A program made the position numbers and the translations under genes. The notes under the pieces are model-generated. The model saw only the letters and a program-made list of their open reading frames with translations, made no database searches and was not told the origin of the DNA. A stretch of 40,533 nt of DNA. Origin: Luteimonas huabeiensis HB2. Lineage in GTDB: Bacteria > Pseudomonadota > Gammaproteobacteria > Xanthomonadales > Xanthomonadaceae. Location of the stretch: positions 1 to 40,533 of the forward strand of contig NZ_JAAN01000044.1 in assembly GCF_000559025.1 (NCBI RefSeq). Reading direction: 5' to 3'. Positions 9,049 to 17,025 of this stretch are shown here, piece by piece (within the stretch, counting starts at the first letter, position 1; every line of letters starts with the position of its first letter).

Positions 9049-9125
9049 GCGCCTGTAGCTCAGCCGGATAGAGTAGCGGCTTCCGAAGCCGTTGGTCGGG
9101 GGTTCGAATCCCTCCAGGCGCGCCA
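9049..9125 (+). tRNA. tRNA-Arg (anticodon CCG)
   Basis: A complete cloverleaf can be drawn by hand. The acceptor stem pairs GCGCCTG (9049-9055) with CAGGCGC (9115-9121). The D stem pairs GCTC with GAGT. The anticodon stem pairs GCGGC with GCCGT around the loop TTCCGAA, giving anticodon CCG, which reads the CGG arginine codon. The T arm has GGTTCGAATCC. Discriminator G is at 9122 and the encoded CCA is at 9123-9125. Confidence 0.97.
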
Positions 9126-9398
9126 TCCCTTCGTCGCGCACGCGACCGGGAGATGCCCGGCGCGGCCCGTCGGTCGCGCTGCGGTTCCGCTCCGGGACGC
9201 GGCCGCCCTCCCGCCACGGCTTCACAGGGACTTGATCCGGCCCAGACGGAAATGCGCGGGCCATCCCGTCGGCGCGCGCGCCCGGCGTCGCGCCGCCGCC
9301 GCCCGTCCCGCCCTGGATCGGTTGGTACGGCACGCGGACGCCTCCGCGCGCCATGCCGGGATCGACACTGCCCGACATGCGCATCAAGGACCCGTGCC

Positions 9399-10451
9399 GT
9401 GCCCCACTACGCGATCGCAGAGGAGCGCCGAGCGAGCGAACTGAGGTTCGTCGAACGCATCTACCGGATGCGCATGCTCGGCACGGCGCTGTCCATGCTG
9501 CCGATCGCCTCGGTCCTGGACGAACGCGCGGCCCCGGCCTGGGCCTGGGGCCTGTTGCTGCTCAACGCCTTCGCCTGGCCGCAGCTGGCGGTCCGGCTGG
9601 GCCGGCGCGCGCGCCGGCCGGCGGCGACGGAGTTCCGTTGCCTGGCGCTCGATTCCTGCTTCGGCGGCGCGTGGATCGCGGCGATGGCGGTCAGCGCCGT
9701 GCCCTCGGCGGTGCTGGTCACGGCCCTGACCGCGGACAAGATCGCGGCCGGCGGCGCGGCGTTGCTGGGCCGGACGTGCCTGGCCCTGCTGGCCGGCTTC
9801 GCCATCGCCTGGTGGGCGCTCGGCTTCCCGTTCGAGCCGGCGACCTCGCCGCGCACGCTGGCCGCGACGCTGCCGTTCCTGTTCCTCTACAGCGTGGCGC
9901 TGAGCCTGCTCAACCACCGCCTGGGCCGGCGGATCGCCGACCAGAACCGCGCGCTGGAACGGCTCAACCGCACCGACCCGCACATCCAGCTGCCCAACCG
10001 CCGGCATTTCGAGGCGCGCGCGCAGCACGAGTTCCTGCGCTACCGGCGCACCGGGCGGCCGATCACGCTGGTGCTGATCGACGTCGATCGCTTCAAGGAG
10101 GTCAACGACCGCTACGGCCACGGCATGGGCGACCGGGTGCTGGAACGGGTGGCGCGCATCCTCGAAGGGACGGTGCGCGACATCGACATGCCGGCGCGCT
10201 ACGGCGGCGACGAGTTCGCGATGCTGCTGGTGGACACCAGCGGCGCGGCCGCCGCCCGGATCGTCGAGCGCGCGCGCGACCTGGTGCGGGCGATGCGCTT
10301 CGACGAGCACCCGGACCTGTGCTGCTCGCTGAGCATCGGCATCGCCGAGCTGACCGACGACGTGCGCACGCTGGAGCAGTGGATGGGCGCCGCCGACGCG
10401 GCGCTGTACCGGGCCAAGGCCGCCGGCCGCGACCGCATCGAGCTGGCCTGA
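9399..10451 (+). CDS. Membrane diguanylate cyclase (MASE2-like sensor plus GGDEF)
   Basis: The protein makes the second messenger cyclic di-GMP from two GTP. The GTG at 9399 is chosen because AAGGA lies eight bases upstream and the earlier in-frame sequence is arginine-rich and non-conserved. The result is 350 residues. Residues 18-175 hold about six hydrophobic segments resembling the MASE2 module of AdrA/DgcC-like enzymes (RIYRMRMLG start). A short linker leads to a GGDEF domain with intact GGDEF at 269-273. An RDID inhibitory site (RxxD, five residues before GGDEF) at 260-263 suggests product feedback. The usual LTGLPNRR turn reads HIQLPNRR here. The region 9126-9398 upstream holds no gene I can support. 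Confidence 0.88.
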   Translation: MPHYAIAEERRASELRFVERIYRMRMLGTALSMLPIASVLDERAAPAWAWGLLLLNAFAWPQLAVRLGRRARRPAATEFRCLALDSCFGGAWIAAMAVSAVPSAVLVTALTADKIAAGGAALLGRTCLALLAGFAIAWWALGFPFEPATSPRTLAATLPFLFLYSVALSLLNHRLGRRIADQNRALERLNRTDPHIQLPNRRHFEARAQHEFLRYRRTGRPITLVLIDVDRFKEVNDRYGHGMGDRVLERVARILEGTVRDIDMPARYGGDEFAMLLVDTSGAAAARIVERARDLVRAMRFDEHPDLCCSLSIGIAELTDDVRTLEQWMGAADAALYRAKAAGRDRIELA

Positions 10452-10469
10452 GCCGCGGCGGGCGCGCCG

Positions 10470-11051
10470 TTACGGAGACGCCGCGGCGGGCGGCTTCGCG
10501 GGATGCCGCGCGAACGGCGCGGAAGCGCCGTCGGCGGCGATCAGCTCGACGGTGAAGGCCTCGCGGCTGCCGTCGGGCATTTCCATGCCCGGCGAGCCCA
10601 TCGGCATGCCCGGCAGGGCCAGGCCGCGCGCGTTCGGGCGCTCGGCCAGCAGCCGCTGGATGTCCTCGGCCGGCACGTGGCCCTCGATGAAGTAGCCGCC
10701 GATCTCCGCGGTGTGGCAGGAGCCCTTGCCGTAGGGAATGCCCAGGCGCGACTTCACCTCGCCCAGTTCCGCGTGGTCGATGGTCTCGACCTCGAACCCG
10801 GCCGCGCGCACGTGCTCGACCCAGGCGCCGCAGCAGCCGCAGGTGGCGGTCTTGTGCACGACCATCCGCGGCCAGGTGGCCGGCGCGGCGACGGGCGCGC
10901 CGGCGGCCGCGGCCTGCGGCGCGGGGCGCGCGTCCATCGCGGCCGCGGACGCCGCGACGGGCTCGGGCGCCGGCGTCGCCGCCGGCTCCGCGCAGGCGGC
11001 CAGCGCGATCGGCGCGAGGCCGGCGAGCAGGGAAAGACACCATCGGGTCAT
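10470..11051 (-). CDS. DUF411 lipoprotein, CopG-like metal-binding protein
   Basis: This 193-residue lipoprotein has a lipobox ending at Cys20 (IALAAC) and a low-complexity Ala/Pro linker to about residue 58. A DUF411 domain follows, with a CxCC motif (Cys71, Cys73, Cys74 in TATCGCCGAW), a second thiol in KGSCHT (Cys112), a GGYFIEGHVP block, and a Met-rich MPMGSPGMEM stretch at 149-158. DUF411 proteins of copper-resistance loci (CopG) have a thioredoxin-like fold and bind copper through the CxCC. It probably acts in the periplasm anchored to a membrane. It is the last gene of the CopL-TonB-PepSY operon, 29 bp after the reductase gene, and converges with the cyclase gene at 10451. Confidence 0.87.
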   Translation of the reverse strand: MTRWCLSLLAGLAPIALAACAEPAATPAPEPVAASAAAMDARPAPQAAAAGAPVAAPATWPRMVVHKTATCGCCGAWVEHVRAAGFEVETIDHAELGEVKSRLGIPYGKGSCHTAEIGGYFIEGHVPAEDIQRLLAERPNARGLALPGMPMGSPGMEMPDGSREAFTVELIAADGASAPFARHPAKPPAAASP

Positions 11052-11080
11052 GGTCGGCTCCTGTGCGGCGCGCGCCGCGT

Positions 11081-12907
11081 TCAGATCTTGAAGTCGTCGA
11101 AGGCGATCCGGTCGTCTTGCACCCCCAGCCGCTGCAGCAGCTGGCGGGTGGCGGCCAGCATCGCCGGCGGGCCGCAGAGGTAGAAGTCGCAATCGTGCAA
11201 CGACGGGTGCGTCGCGAGCAAACCGGCGCCGGCGGCCTCGTGCACCAGGCCGCGCTGCAGGCCGTCGCCGCACTCCGCCGCCTCCGATAGCACCAAGTGC
11301 CAGCTGAAGTTCGCGTGCTCCCGCGCGAGCCGGCGCATCTCGTCCACGTAGGGCGCCTCGCGCAGGTCGCGCGCGCCGTACCAGAAATGGATGCGCTCGC
11401 TCGCCCCGGCGCCCAGCAGCGCGCGGATCATCGCCCGCAGCGGCGCCATGCCCGCGCCGCCGCCGATGAACACCTTCTCGCGCCCGCCGGGCTTGAGCGC
11501 GAAGTCGCCGAAGGGGCCGCTGTAGCGCACTCGGTCGCCCGGCTTGAGCGTGTAGACCCAGGCCGAGCCCTTGCCGGGCGGGTGGCGGCCGCCGCGCGCG
11601 CCGCCGGGGCTGAATCGCACCAGCAGGCCGAGACGGCCGCCGTCGGCCGCGGGCGCCAGCGACAGCGAGTAGGCCCGCCGCACCGGCTCGCGGTTGCGCA
11701 GCGTGGCCGGGAGCGCGAGCGCTTCGAAGTCGGCGCGATGCGCGTCCGGGTAGGCGATCGCCTCGCGCGGCAGTTCGTAGGCCGGCACGTGCACCTGCAG
11801 GTAGGCGCCGGGCTGGTAGTCCGGCCCGGGCGCAACGTCGGGGCGCAGCACGATCTCGCGCAGGAACGGCGCGACCGCCTCGACCCGCTCGACGGTGGCG
11901 GCCGATTCGGTCCACAGCCCGGCGCCGCCGGCCACCTCCACCTCGGCGTCGGCGTCCAGCGGCAGGTTGCAGGCCAAGCGGTAGCCCATGCGCAGGCGGC
12001 CAGCCGGCAGGTGCGCGCGATCGGCCGCGGTCGGTTCCGGCGCGCGGCCGCGCACGCGCACTTCGCACAGGCCGCAGCTCTGCCCGCCGCCGCAGTTGGA
12101 CGGCAGTTGCAGGCCGTGGCGGGCCAGTGCGACGTAAACGGTCTCGCCGGCGGCCGCCGGCACGGTGCGCAGCAGGGCGCCGTCGGGCGCGAACACCGAC
12201 AGTGCGCGCCGCGGGCGCCAGCGCCGCGGCACGAACTCCGGCAGCCGGAAGCTCACCACCAGCAGCCAGACGCCGCTGAGCGACATCCACAGCCCGCCGA
12301 TGCCGGCCATCACCACCAGCGGGTTGTTGAAGTCGCTGCGGCCGGTGTAGTCCATGATGTGCAGCATCCAGAAGATGTCGAAAAGCCGCCACGTGCGGTT
12401 GCGGTGCACGAGCACCCGCCCGGTCTGCGCGGACAGGTAGACGGTGGTGTCCTCGGCGTCGCTGAAGTCCACGCGCCAGAACGGACCCTGGTGACCCCGC
12501 GCCTCGAGCGTGCGCTCCACCAGCTGCGGCGTGCCCGGCAGCCCCGGCCCGGTGTAGGAGGCTTGCGCGAGCCGCGCCACGCGCTCGGAATCGAGCGCCA
12601 GCGGCAGGCCGCTGCGCGCGTCCACCAGCCGCGTGCCGGCGGCGTCGCTCACCTCGTACACGGGCGTGGCGCCGAGCCAGGCCGAAGCCACGCCGCGCAC
12701 GTCGCCGCCGGCGGCGAGCACCTGCGCTGCGGGCAGCGCGTCGCGCGGCCACGCAGCGGGCTCGGCCGGGTGCGCGCGCCAGGTGTGGCCCTGCACGCGG
12801 TCGTGGTCGAGCCAGGCCATCATCAGTCCGCTGACCATCCACAGCACGAACTGCGCGGCGACCAGCAGCCCGATCCACTTGTGCAGGCGGCGCATCCAGG
12901 GCGTCAT
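11081..12907 (-). CDS. PepSY membrane protein fused to an NqrF-like ferredoxin/NADH reductase
   Basis: This 608-residue protein has three parts. Residues 1-225 are a PepSY-type membrane module with helices at about 9-32 and 193-220, HKWIGL with His9, and FWMLHIMD with His183. Residues 235-325 are a 2Fe-2S ferredoxin domain with Cys272, Cys278, Cys281 and Cys313. Residues 335-608 are an FAD/NADH reductase domain with RAYSLS at 411, GPFGDF at 464, GGGAGMAPLR at 482, CGPPAM at 578 and a C-terminal FDDF as in NqrF. The layout predicts electron flow from cytoplasmic NADH through FAD and 2Fe-2S to a membrane module facing the periplasm, for example to reduce a metal or metal complex. The ATG overlaps the stop of the preceding PepSY gene by four bases. 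Confidence 0.88.
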   Translation of the reverse strand: MTPWMRRLHKWIGLLVAAQFVLWMVSGLMMAWLDHDRVQGHTWRAHPAEPAAWPRDALPAAQVLAAGGDVRGVASAWLGATPVYEVSDAAGTRLVDARSGLPLALDSERVARLAQASYTGPGLPGTPQLVERTLEARGHQGPFWRVDFSDAEDTTVYLSAQTGRVLVHRNRTWRLFDIFWMLHIMDYTGRSDFNNPLVVMAGIGGLWMSLSGVWLLVVSFRLPEFVPRRWRPRRALSVFAPDGALLRTVPAAAGETVYVALARHGLQLPSNCGGGQSCGLCEVRVRGRAPEPTAADRAHLPAGRLRMGYRLACNLPLDADAEVEVAGGAGLWTESAATVERVEAVAPFLREIVLRPDVAPGPDYQPGAYLQVHVPAYELPREAIAYPDAHRADFEALALPATLRNREPVRRAYSLSLAPAADGGRLGLLVRFSPGGARGGRHPPGKGSAWVYTLKPGDRVRYSGPFGDFALKPGGREKVFIGGGAGMAPLRAMIRALLGAGASERIHFWYGARDLREAPYVDEMRRLAREHANFSWHLVLSEAAECGDGLQRGLVHEAAGAGLLATHPSLHDCDFYLCGPPAMLAATRQLLQRLGVQDDRIAFDDFKI

Positions 12908-13596
12908 GCCGGCGTCCTCCGGCGGAAGCCGTAGAACAGCAGCCAGACGCCGCTGAGCGCGAACAGCAGCCCGACCGCGGAGGCGACGCGCAGCAGTGTG
13001 TTGTTGACGTCGCTGCGGGCGTCGTAGTCCATGATGTGGAACATCCACAGAAAGTCGAACCAGCGCCACAGCCTGTGCCGGCGGGCGAGCAGCTCGCCGG
13101 TATCGGGCGAGAGGTACAGCGTGGTGGCGCCGCGGTCGGCGAAGTGCACCGCCCACATCGGCACCGGCCGAGTCGAGACCTCCTGCGGCGCCTGCGTCAC
13201 CCAATCGGCACGCTCCACCTGCGCCTCGCCCTGGTACAGCGAACGCGCCAGCGCGATCGCGTCCGCCTCGGGCAGCGGGGTCAGCCGCTCGCCGCTGCGT
13301 GCGTCGGCCAGCAGGGCGCCCTCGGCGGTGCGCAGCTCGAACACGTCGCGGCCGAGCAGTCGCTTGAGCGCGATGCCCCGGGCGTCGGGATAGCGCGCCA
13401 GCAGCGCGTCCTGGGCGATGTAGCCGCCCTCGGGCGCCAGCGGCTCGCGGTGCGCGTGGGCGAGATGGTCGCCGTGGATGATGTCGAGCGAGATCACCGT
13501 CATGTAGACGCCGCTCACCGTCCACAGCAAGGCCTGGACGCCCACGACCAGGCCGATCCACTTGTGGGCGCGGCGCGCCCAGAACGCAGGTTTCAT
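12904..13596 (-). CDS. PepSY domain inner-membrane protein
   Basis: This 230-residue protein has an N-terminal helix containing HKWIGLVVG, a periplasmic PepSY-type region at about residues 40-170 and a C-terminal helix after LWMFHIMDYDARSDVNN. The same HKWIGL and HIMDY blocks occur in the fused reductase next to it, so the two are paralogous in their membrane parts and may form a heterodimer. The conserved histidines could bind heme, as proposed for siderophore-reducing PepSY proteins. The ATG at 13596 is preferred. An ATG at 13623 would add nine residues but has no ribosome-binding site. The gene lies between the TonB receptor and the reductase, suggesting reduction of the imported ligand. 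Confidence 0.85.
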   Translation of the reverse strand: MKPAFWARRAHKWIGLVVGVQALLWTVSGVYMTVISLDIIHGDHLAHAHREPLAPEGGYIAQDALLARYPDARGIALKRLLGRDVFELRTAEGALLADARSGERLTPLPEADAIALARSLYQGEAQVERADWVTQAPQEVSTRPVPMWAVHFADRGATTLYLSPDTGELLARRHRLWRWFDFLWMFHIMDYDARSDVNNTLLRVASAVGLLFALSGVWLLFYGFRRRTPA

Positions 13597-13659
13597 GCGT
13601 ACCCCCGATGCGATGTCGGACATGCGCGGGGGGACCGGCGGGCCGGCCCCCCGCCCGCG

Positions 13660-16362
13660 TCACCAGCGATAGCTCAGCTTGGCGTTCCAGCGGCGGCCGA
13701 GCAGGTCGTAGGTCATCGTGTCGGTGTTGGCGTCGGTGTAGCTCTGGATGAAGGGCGCCTGCTTGTCGAACAGGTTGTCTACGCCCAGGGCGATGTCGAA
13801 GGCCTGGCTCACCGCGTACTGCAGCTGCAGGTTGTGGTAGGTCAGGCTGCCGGCATGGTCGCCGATGTCGCCGGGCGAGGCGTTGATGTCGTCGGCGCCG
13901 CCGATGTACTGCACGCTCCACGAGCCCGACCACGGGCCCTGCGCCAGCACCAGCGAGCCGAACGAGCGCCACTTGGCGAAGCTGCCGCGGCCGCCGGTGA
14001 TCCTGCCGGCGTACTCGATGGTGTTGCCGCCCGGGAACGGGGTCAGGTCGTAGCGGTCGAGGTAGGAGACGTCGAGGTCGAAGGTGGCGTCGAGCCCCGC
14101 GAACGCGAATTCGTAGAGCATGCCGAGGTCGAGGCCCGAGATCCGCTCGCTGGCAGCGTTGACCGGCTGCGAGGAGAGGAAGTCGAGCTCGCCGGTGACC
14201 GGGTTGCGGGTGAAGTTGCTGTCGCTGCAGAACGGGTGCGACAGGCCGTCGCTGTTGTAGCACAGCGACAGCTTGGTGGAGCCGGCCACGCTCTGGATCG
14301 CGTTCTCGATACGGATGTCGAACCAGTCGACGGTCAGGGTCAGGCCGGGCGCGAAGGTGGGGGTCCACGCCGTGCCGATGGTGAAGGTCTTGGCGTCCTC
14401 GGGCTGCAGCTCGATGTTGCCGCCGGTGCGGGTCAGCACGGTATTGCCGAGCTGGGTGTAGCCTGCCGGCACGCCATCGGCCTGGCAGTTGCGGTAGATG
14501 TTGGAGGACGGGTCCGCGCCGCTCCAGCCGCTGCACGGGTCGGTGGTGGTGAGGTTGCCCTCGCTGACGCCGCCGAACAGTTCCGGGATGTTCGGGATGC
14601 GGAAGGCGGTGGCGTAGGTGGCGCGAACCTTCAGCGCGGGCGTCGCCTGCCAGTCGAGGCCGAGCTTGTAGTTGGTGTCGCCGCCGAACAGGTCGTAGTC
14701 GGAGTAGCGCAACGCGGCGTTGAAGGTGAGCAGCTCGGCGCCCGGGCGGCCCTCCAGCAGCGGCACGGAGACCTCCGCGAACGCCTCGCGCGCGTCGTAC
14801 TCGCCGTCGATGCGCTGTTGCGCATTGCTGTTGGCGATGCCCAGCTGGGTCAGGATGTCCGGGTCGCGCCAGCCGCGGTCGGTGCGCAGCTCGACGCCGG
14901 CGGCGAAGCCCATCCAGCCGGCCGGCAGCTCGAACGGCTGGCCGCTGACGTTGGCGGTGAAGCTGCGCTGCTCGTTGCCGCCGCTGTCGCGGGTAGTGAA
15001 CATGATGTAGTCGATCACGGCGGGGGTGAGGTCGCCGTAACCCAGGTAGTCGCCGCAGGGGATCGCCGCGCCCGGCGCGTCGCTGCACAGGGCGGTGTCG
15101 AGCGTCTGGTCGACGCGATCCAGGTTGGCGACGTTGGTGGAGCCGTCGATGCCGGTGTTGCGGCCGTAGTTGATCGCCGCGCTCCAGTTCCAGCCGTTGC
15201 CGAAGTGCCCGTCCAGCCCGGCCACCACGCGCCAGGTGTCGACGTCCTGGTAGAACTCGCGCGGGCCCGCTTCCTCCAGCCGGCGCCGCACCAGGGTCAG
15301 GTCCTGCCCGGTCGGGTTGGTCGGGTGGTCGGCGGCGATGCGGATCGGCCGGTACTGCCCGACCGAGCCGGCCGTGGCGAGCTGGTTGGAACGGCGGTTG
15401 GTGAACATCAGCTCGGTGAACAGGTCGACGCTGTCGTTGAGCGCCAGGTCGCCGAACACGCTAAAGCTGGTGCGCTTGATCGGATTGACCGCGTTGAGCG
15501 TCGGATTGCCGTTGTAGTTGTGGCGGCTGGCGTAGGGCTCGTAGAAATCGCCGTCGCCGCCCGGCTCCTGATTGAAGTTCACCATGCGGCCGTCGGCCAG
15601 CAGCGCGCGGCCGCCGATAGTGGCGGAGCTGCCCACGCACTGCAGTTCGCCGTTCACCTCGCCCAGGCCGCAGGGCGCGCGGCTGGCCATGTTGACCGCC
15701 TTGCCCTCGGAATAGTTCAGCGCCGCCATCAGCGAGCCGCGCTCGCTGGTGGTGCCCCACACGAGGTCGGCGGCCTGGTCGGCGCCGTCGCCCTGGAAGG
15801 TCTTGCCGTAGCGCAGACTCAGCTCCGCGCCCTCGAGGCCGCGCTTGGTGATGATGTTGACCACGCCGGCCACGGCGTCGGCACCGTAGATGGCCGACGC
15901 GCCGTCCTTGAGCACCTCGATGCGCTCGATGATCGCCACCGGGACGACGTTGAGGTCGACCGAGCTGTTGGCGCCGGTGCCGCCGTTGACGATGCGGCGG
16001 CCGTTGAGCAGTACCAGGGTACGGTTGATGCCGATGCCGCGCAGGTTGACCTGGGTGGTGCCGTAGCCGTTGCCGGTCCAGTAGGCGTTGCCCTGGTTGC
16101 CGGCGAAGCCGGCCGAGGCCGGCAGGCGCTGCAGCAGCGACTCCACCGAGGTGGCGCCGGAGCGGGCGATGGTTTCGGCGTCGACCACGCTGACCGGGCC
16201 CACGCCCGACAGCTGCGCGCCCTTGATGTGGGTGCCGGTGACGGTCACCGCGTCGAGCGTGGCGGCGGATTCGTCCTGCGCCGCGCTCGACTGCGCGGCG
16301 GCGGGCCCGGCGGCCAGCAGAGCGCTGATCGCCAGGGCGAGGTGATGGCGTTGGAACGGCAT
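13660..16362 (-). CDS. TonB-dependent outer-membrane receptor of the CopL/PepSY operon
   Basis: This 900-residue receptor imports a ligand across the outer membrane using TonB energy. A signal peptide ends near residue 24 (GPAAAQ). A TonB box-like region, LDAVTVTGTHI, lies around residues 36-46. The plug domain carries LRGIGINRTLVLLNGRR and IERIEVLKDGASAIYGADAVAGVVNIITKR. A large beta-barrel follows, ending in the aromatic residue of LSYRW. There is no STN signalling domain. A GGAG ribosome-binding site is eight bases before the ATG at 16362. It lies between the CopL-like gene and two PepSY genes. The ligand is unknown: copper or iron complexes are favoured by the neighbours. Confidence 0.93.
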   Translation of the reverse strand: MPFQRHHLALAISALLAAGPAAAQSSAAQDESAATLDAVTVTGTHIKGAQLSGVGPVSVVDAETIARSGATSVESLLQRLPASAGFAGNQGNAYWTGNGYGTTQVNLRGIGINRTLVLLNGRRIVNGGTGANSSVDLNVVPVAIIERIEVLKDGASAIYGADAVAGVVNIITKRGLEGAELSLRYGKTFQGDGADQAADLVWGTTSERGSLMAALNYSEGKAVNMASRAPCGLGEVNGELQCVGSSATIGGRALLADGRMVNFNQEPGGDGDFYEPYASRHNYNGNPTLNAVNPIKRTSFSVFGDLALNDSVDLFTELMFTNRRSNQLATAGSVGQYRPIRIAADHPTNPTGQDLTLVRRRLEEAGPREFYQDVDTWRVVAGLDGHFGNGWNWSAAINYGRNTGIDGSTNVANLDRVDQTLDTALCSDAPGAAIPCGDYLGYGDLTPAVIDYIMFTTRDSGGNEQRSFTANVSGQPFELPAGWMGFAAGVELRTDRGWRDPDILTQLGIANSNAQQRIDGEYDAREAFAEVSVPLLEGRPGAELLTFNAALRYSDYDLFGGDTNYKLGLDWQATPALKVRATYATAFRIPNIPELFGGVSEGNLTTTDPCSGWSGADPSSNIYRNCQADGVPAGYTQLGNTVLTRTGGNIELQPEDAKTFTIGTAWTPTFAPGLTLTVDWFDIRIENAIQSVAGSTKLSLCYNSDGLSHPFCSDSNFTRNPVTGELDFLSSQPVNAASERISGLDLGMLYEFAFAGLDATFDLDVSYLDRYDLTPFPGGNTIEYAGRITGGRGSFAKWRSFGSLVLAQGPWSGSWSVQYIGGADDINASPGDIGDHAGSLTYHNLQLQYAVSQAFDIALGVDNLFDKQAPFIQSYTDANTDTMTYDLLGRRWNAKLSYRW

Positions 16363-16420
16363 GGGAGGTTCTCCGGAAGACAGCTGGAATCGATCTGGCG
16401 TGGCGGGCATGCGCGAGGCG

Positions 16421-16438
16421 CGCGACGCGCGCGTCGCG
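16421..16438. repeat. Perfect 18-bp palindrome between the CopL-like gene and the TonB receptor gene
   Basis: CGCGACGCGCGCGTCGCG reads the same on both strands. It sits in the 103-bp spacer between the two cotranscribed genes, flanked by GGCATG-containing inverted pieces at about 16407-16412 and 16442-16449. It could form an RNA structure that tunes expression between the genes, or it could be GC-rich coincidence. Confidence 0.4.
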
Positions 16439-16465
16439 GCAGGCATGCCGGGAGAGAGACGCAGA

Positions 16466-16912
16466 TCAGCTGATCGGAGGTCGGAAGATCTTGCCGCTGC
16501 CCCGTTGCGGGGCGAGGATCTCGACGTGCAGCGGCGGCTCGCTGCGCAGGGCGTGGCGGCCGGCGAACGGCACCGTGACGTCAATGGTGCCCGCGGGATA
16601 GGCGCAGTTGCAGGCGCAACCGGCGATCATGCCGGCGCCGCAGTCGCAGCGCTCGCCGTCGGCGTGGCGATGGTCGTCGGCGGTCGCGGCGTCCGCCGCG
16701 GACGCCAGGCACGCGGCCGGATCGGACCCGGCGCAGGCGACAGGGGCGCCGTGGTCGCCATGGGACGCGCCGGTCGCCTGGTCCGCGCCGGCGTGGTCGG
16801 CCAGGTGTCCCGGCGCCAGCGCCATCCCCGCCGACGCCCACAGCGCCGTGCTGCCGTTGAGGCAGAGCAGCAGGCTCAGCAGGACGCGCAGGAGGGCGGG
16901 CTTGGCGTGCAT
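16466..16912 (-). CDS. CopL-like metal-binding regulatory protein
   Basis: This 148-residue protein has a hydrophobic N-terminus (LLRVLLSLLLCLNG) typical of xanthomonad CopL, followed by a His-rich segment (HLADH, SHGDHG, DDHRHADGE) and a cysteine cluster with Cys89, Cys91, Cys99, Cys101 and Cys103. CopL is a small secreted protein upstream of copAB that is needed for copper-dependent expression in Xanthomonas; its mechanism is unclear. Here it is the first gene of the TonB-PepSY operon, which points to metal control of that operon. A second CopL-like gene lies at 30693. Confidence 0.82.
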   Translation of the reverse strand: MHAKPALLRVLLSLLLCLNGSTALWASAGMALAPGHLADHAGADQATGASHGDHGAPVACAGSDPAACLASAADAATADDHRHADGERCDCGAGMIAGCACNCAYPAGTIDVTVPFAGRHALRSEPPLHVEILAPQRGSGKIFRPPIS

Positions 16913-16941
16913 TTCGGGCGCTGAATGGGCCGTGGCTATTT

Positions 16942-16949
16942 GTATATAC
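16942..16949. promoter_or_regulatory. HutC-type palindrome GTATATAC just downstream of the predicted start site
   Basis: The palindrome fits the GTnTAnAC core of HutC-subfamily operators. It lies about 7 to 14 bases after the predicted transcription start, a typical place for a repressor. It is AT-rich in a very GC-rich setting and is about 80 bp from the 3' end of hutC. The eight-base core alone can occur by chance. Confidence 0.4.
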
Positions 16950-16962
16950 CAACGCGGTCACA

Positions 16963-16990
16963 GTTATCACGCGCGTCGCGCCGGTGTCAA
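16963..16990 (-). promoter_or_regulatory. Sigma-70-like promoter of the CopL-TonB-PepSY operon
   Basis: On the minus strand a perfect TTGACA (-35) is at 16990-16985, then 16 bp, then GATAAC (-10) at 16968-16963. This would start transcription near 16956, about 44 bases before the CopL-like start codon. Confidence 0.55.
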
Positions 16991-17025
16991 CGCTTTCTTC
17001 ACGGGAAGGGTGTATGCGCGCGAGT

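Noticed and set aside
9153..9398. N-terminal extension of the diguanylate cyclase
   Set aside because: It is arginine/proline-rich with no conservation, starts just after the tRNA, and a GTG with a good ribosome-binding site follows at 9399.
13036..16473. Very long plus-strand reading frame opposite the TonB receptor gene
   Set aside because: It is rich in Ala, Val, Gly, Arg and His with no domain, signal or ribosome-binding site. It is the antisense of a strongly supported receptor gene in GC-rich DNA.
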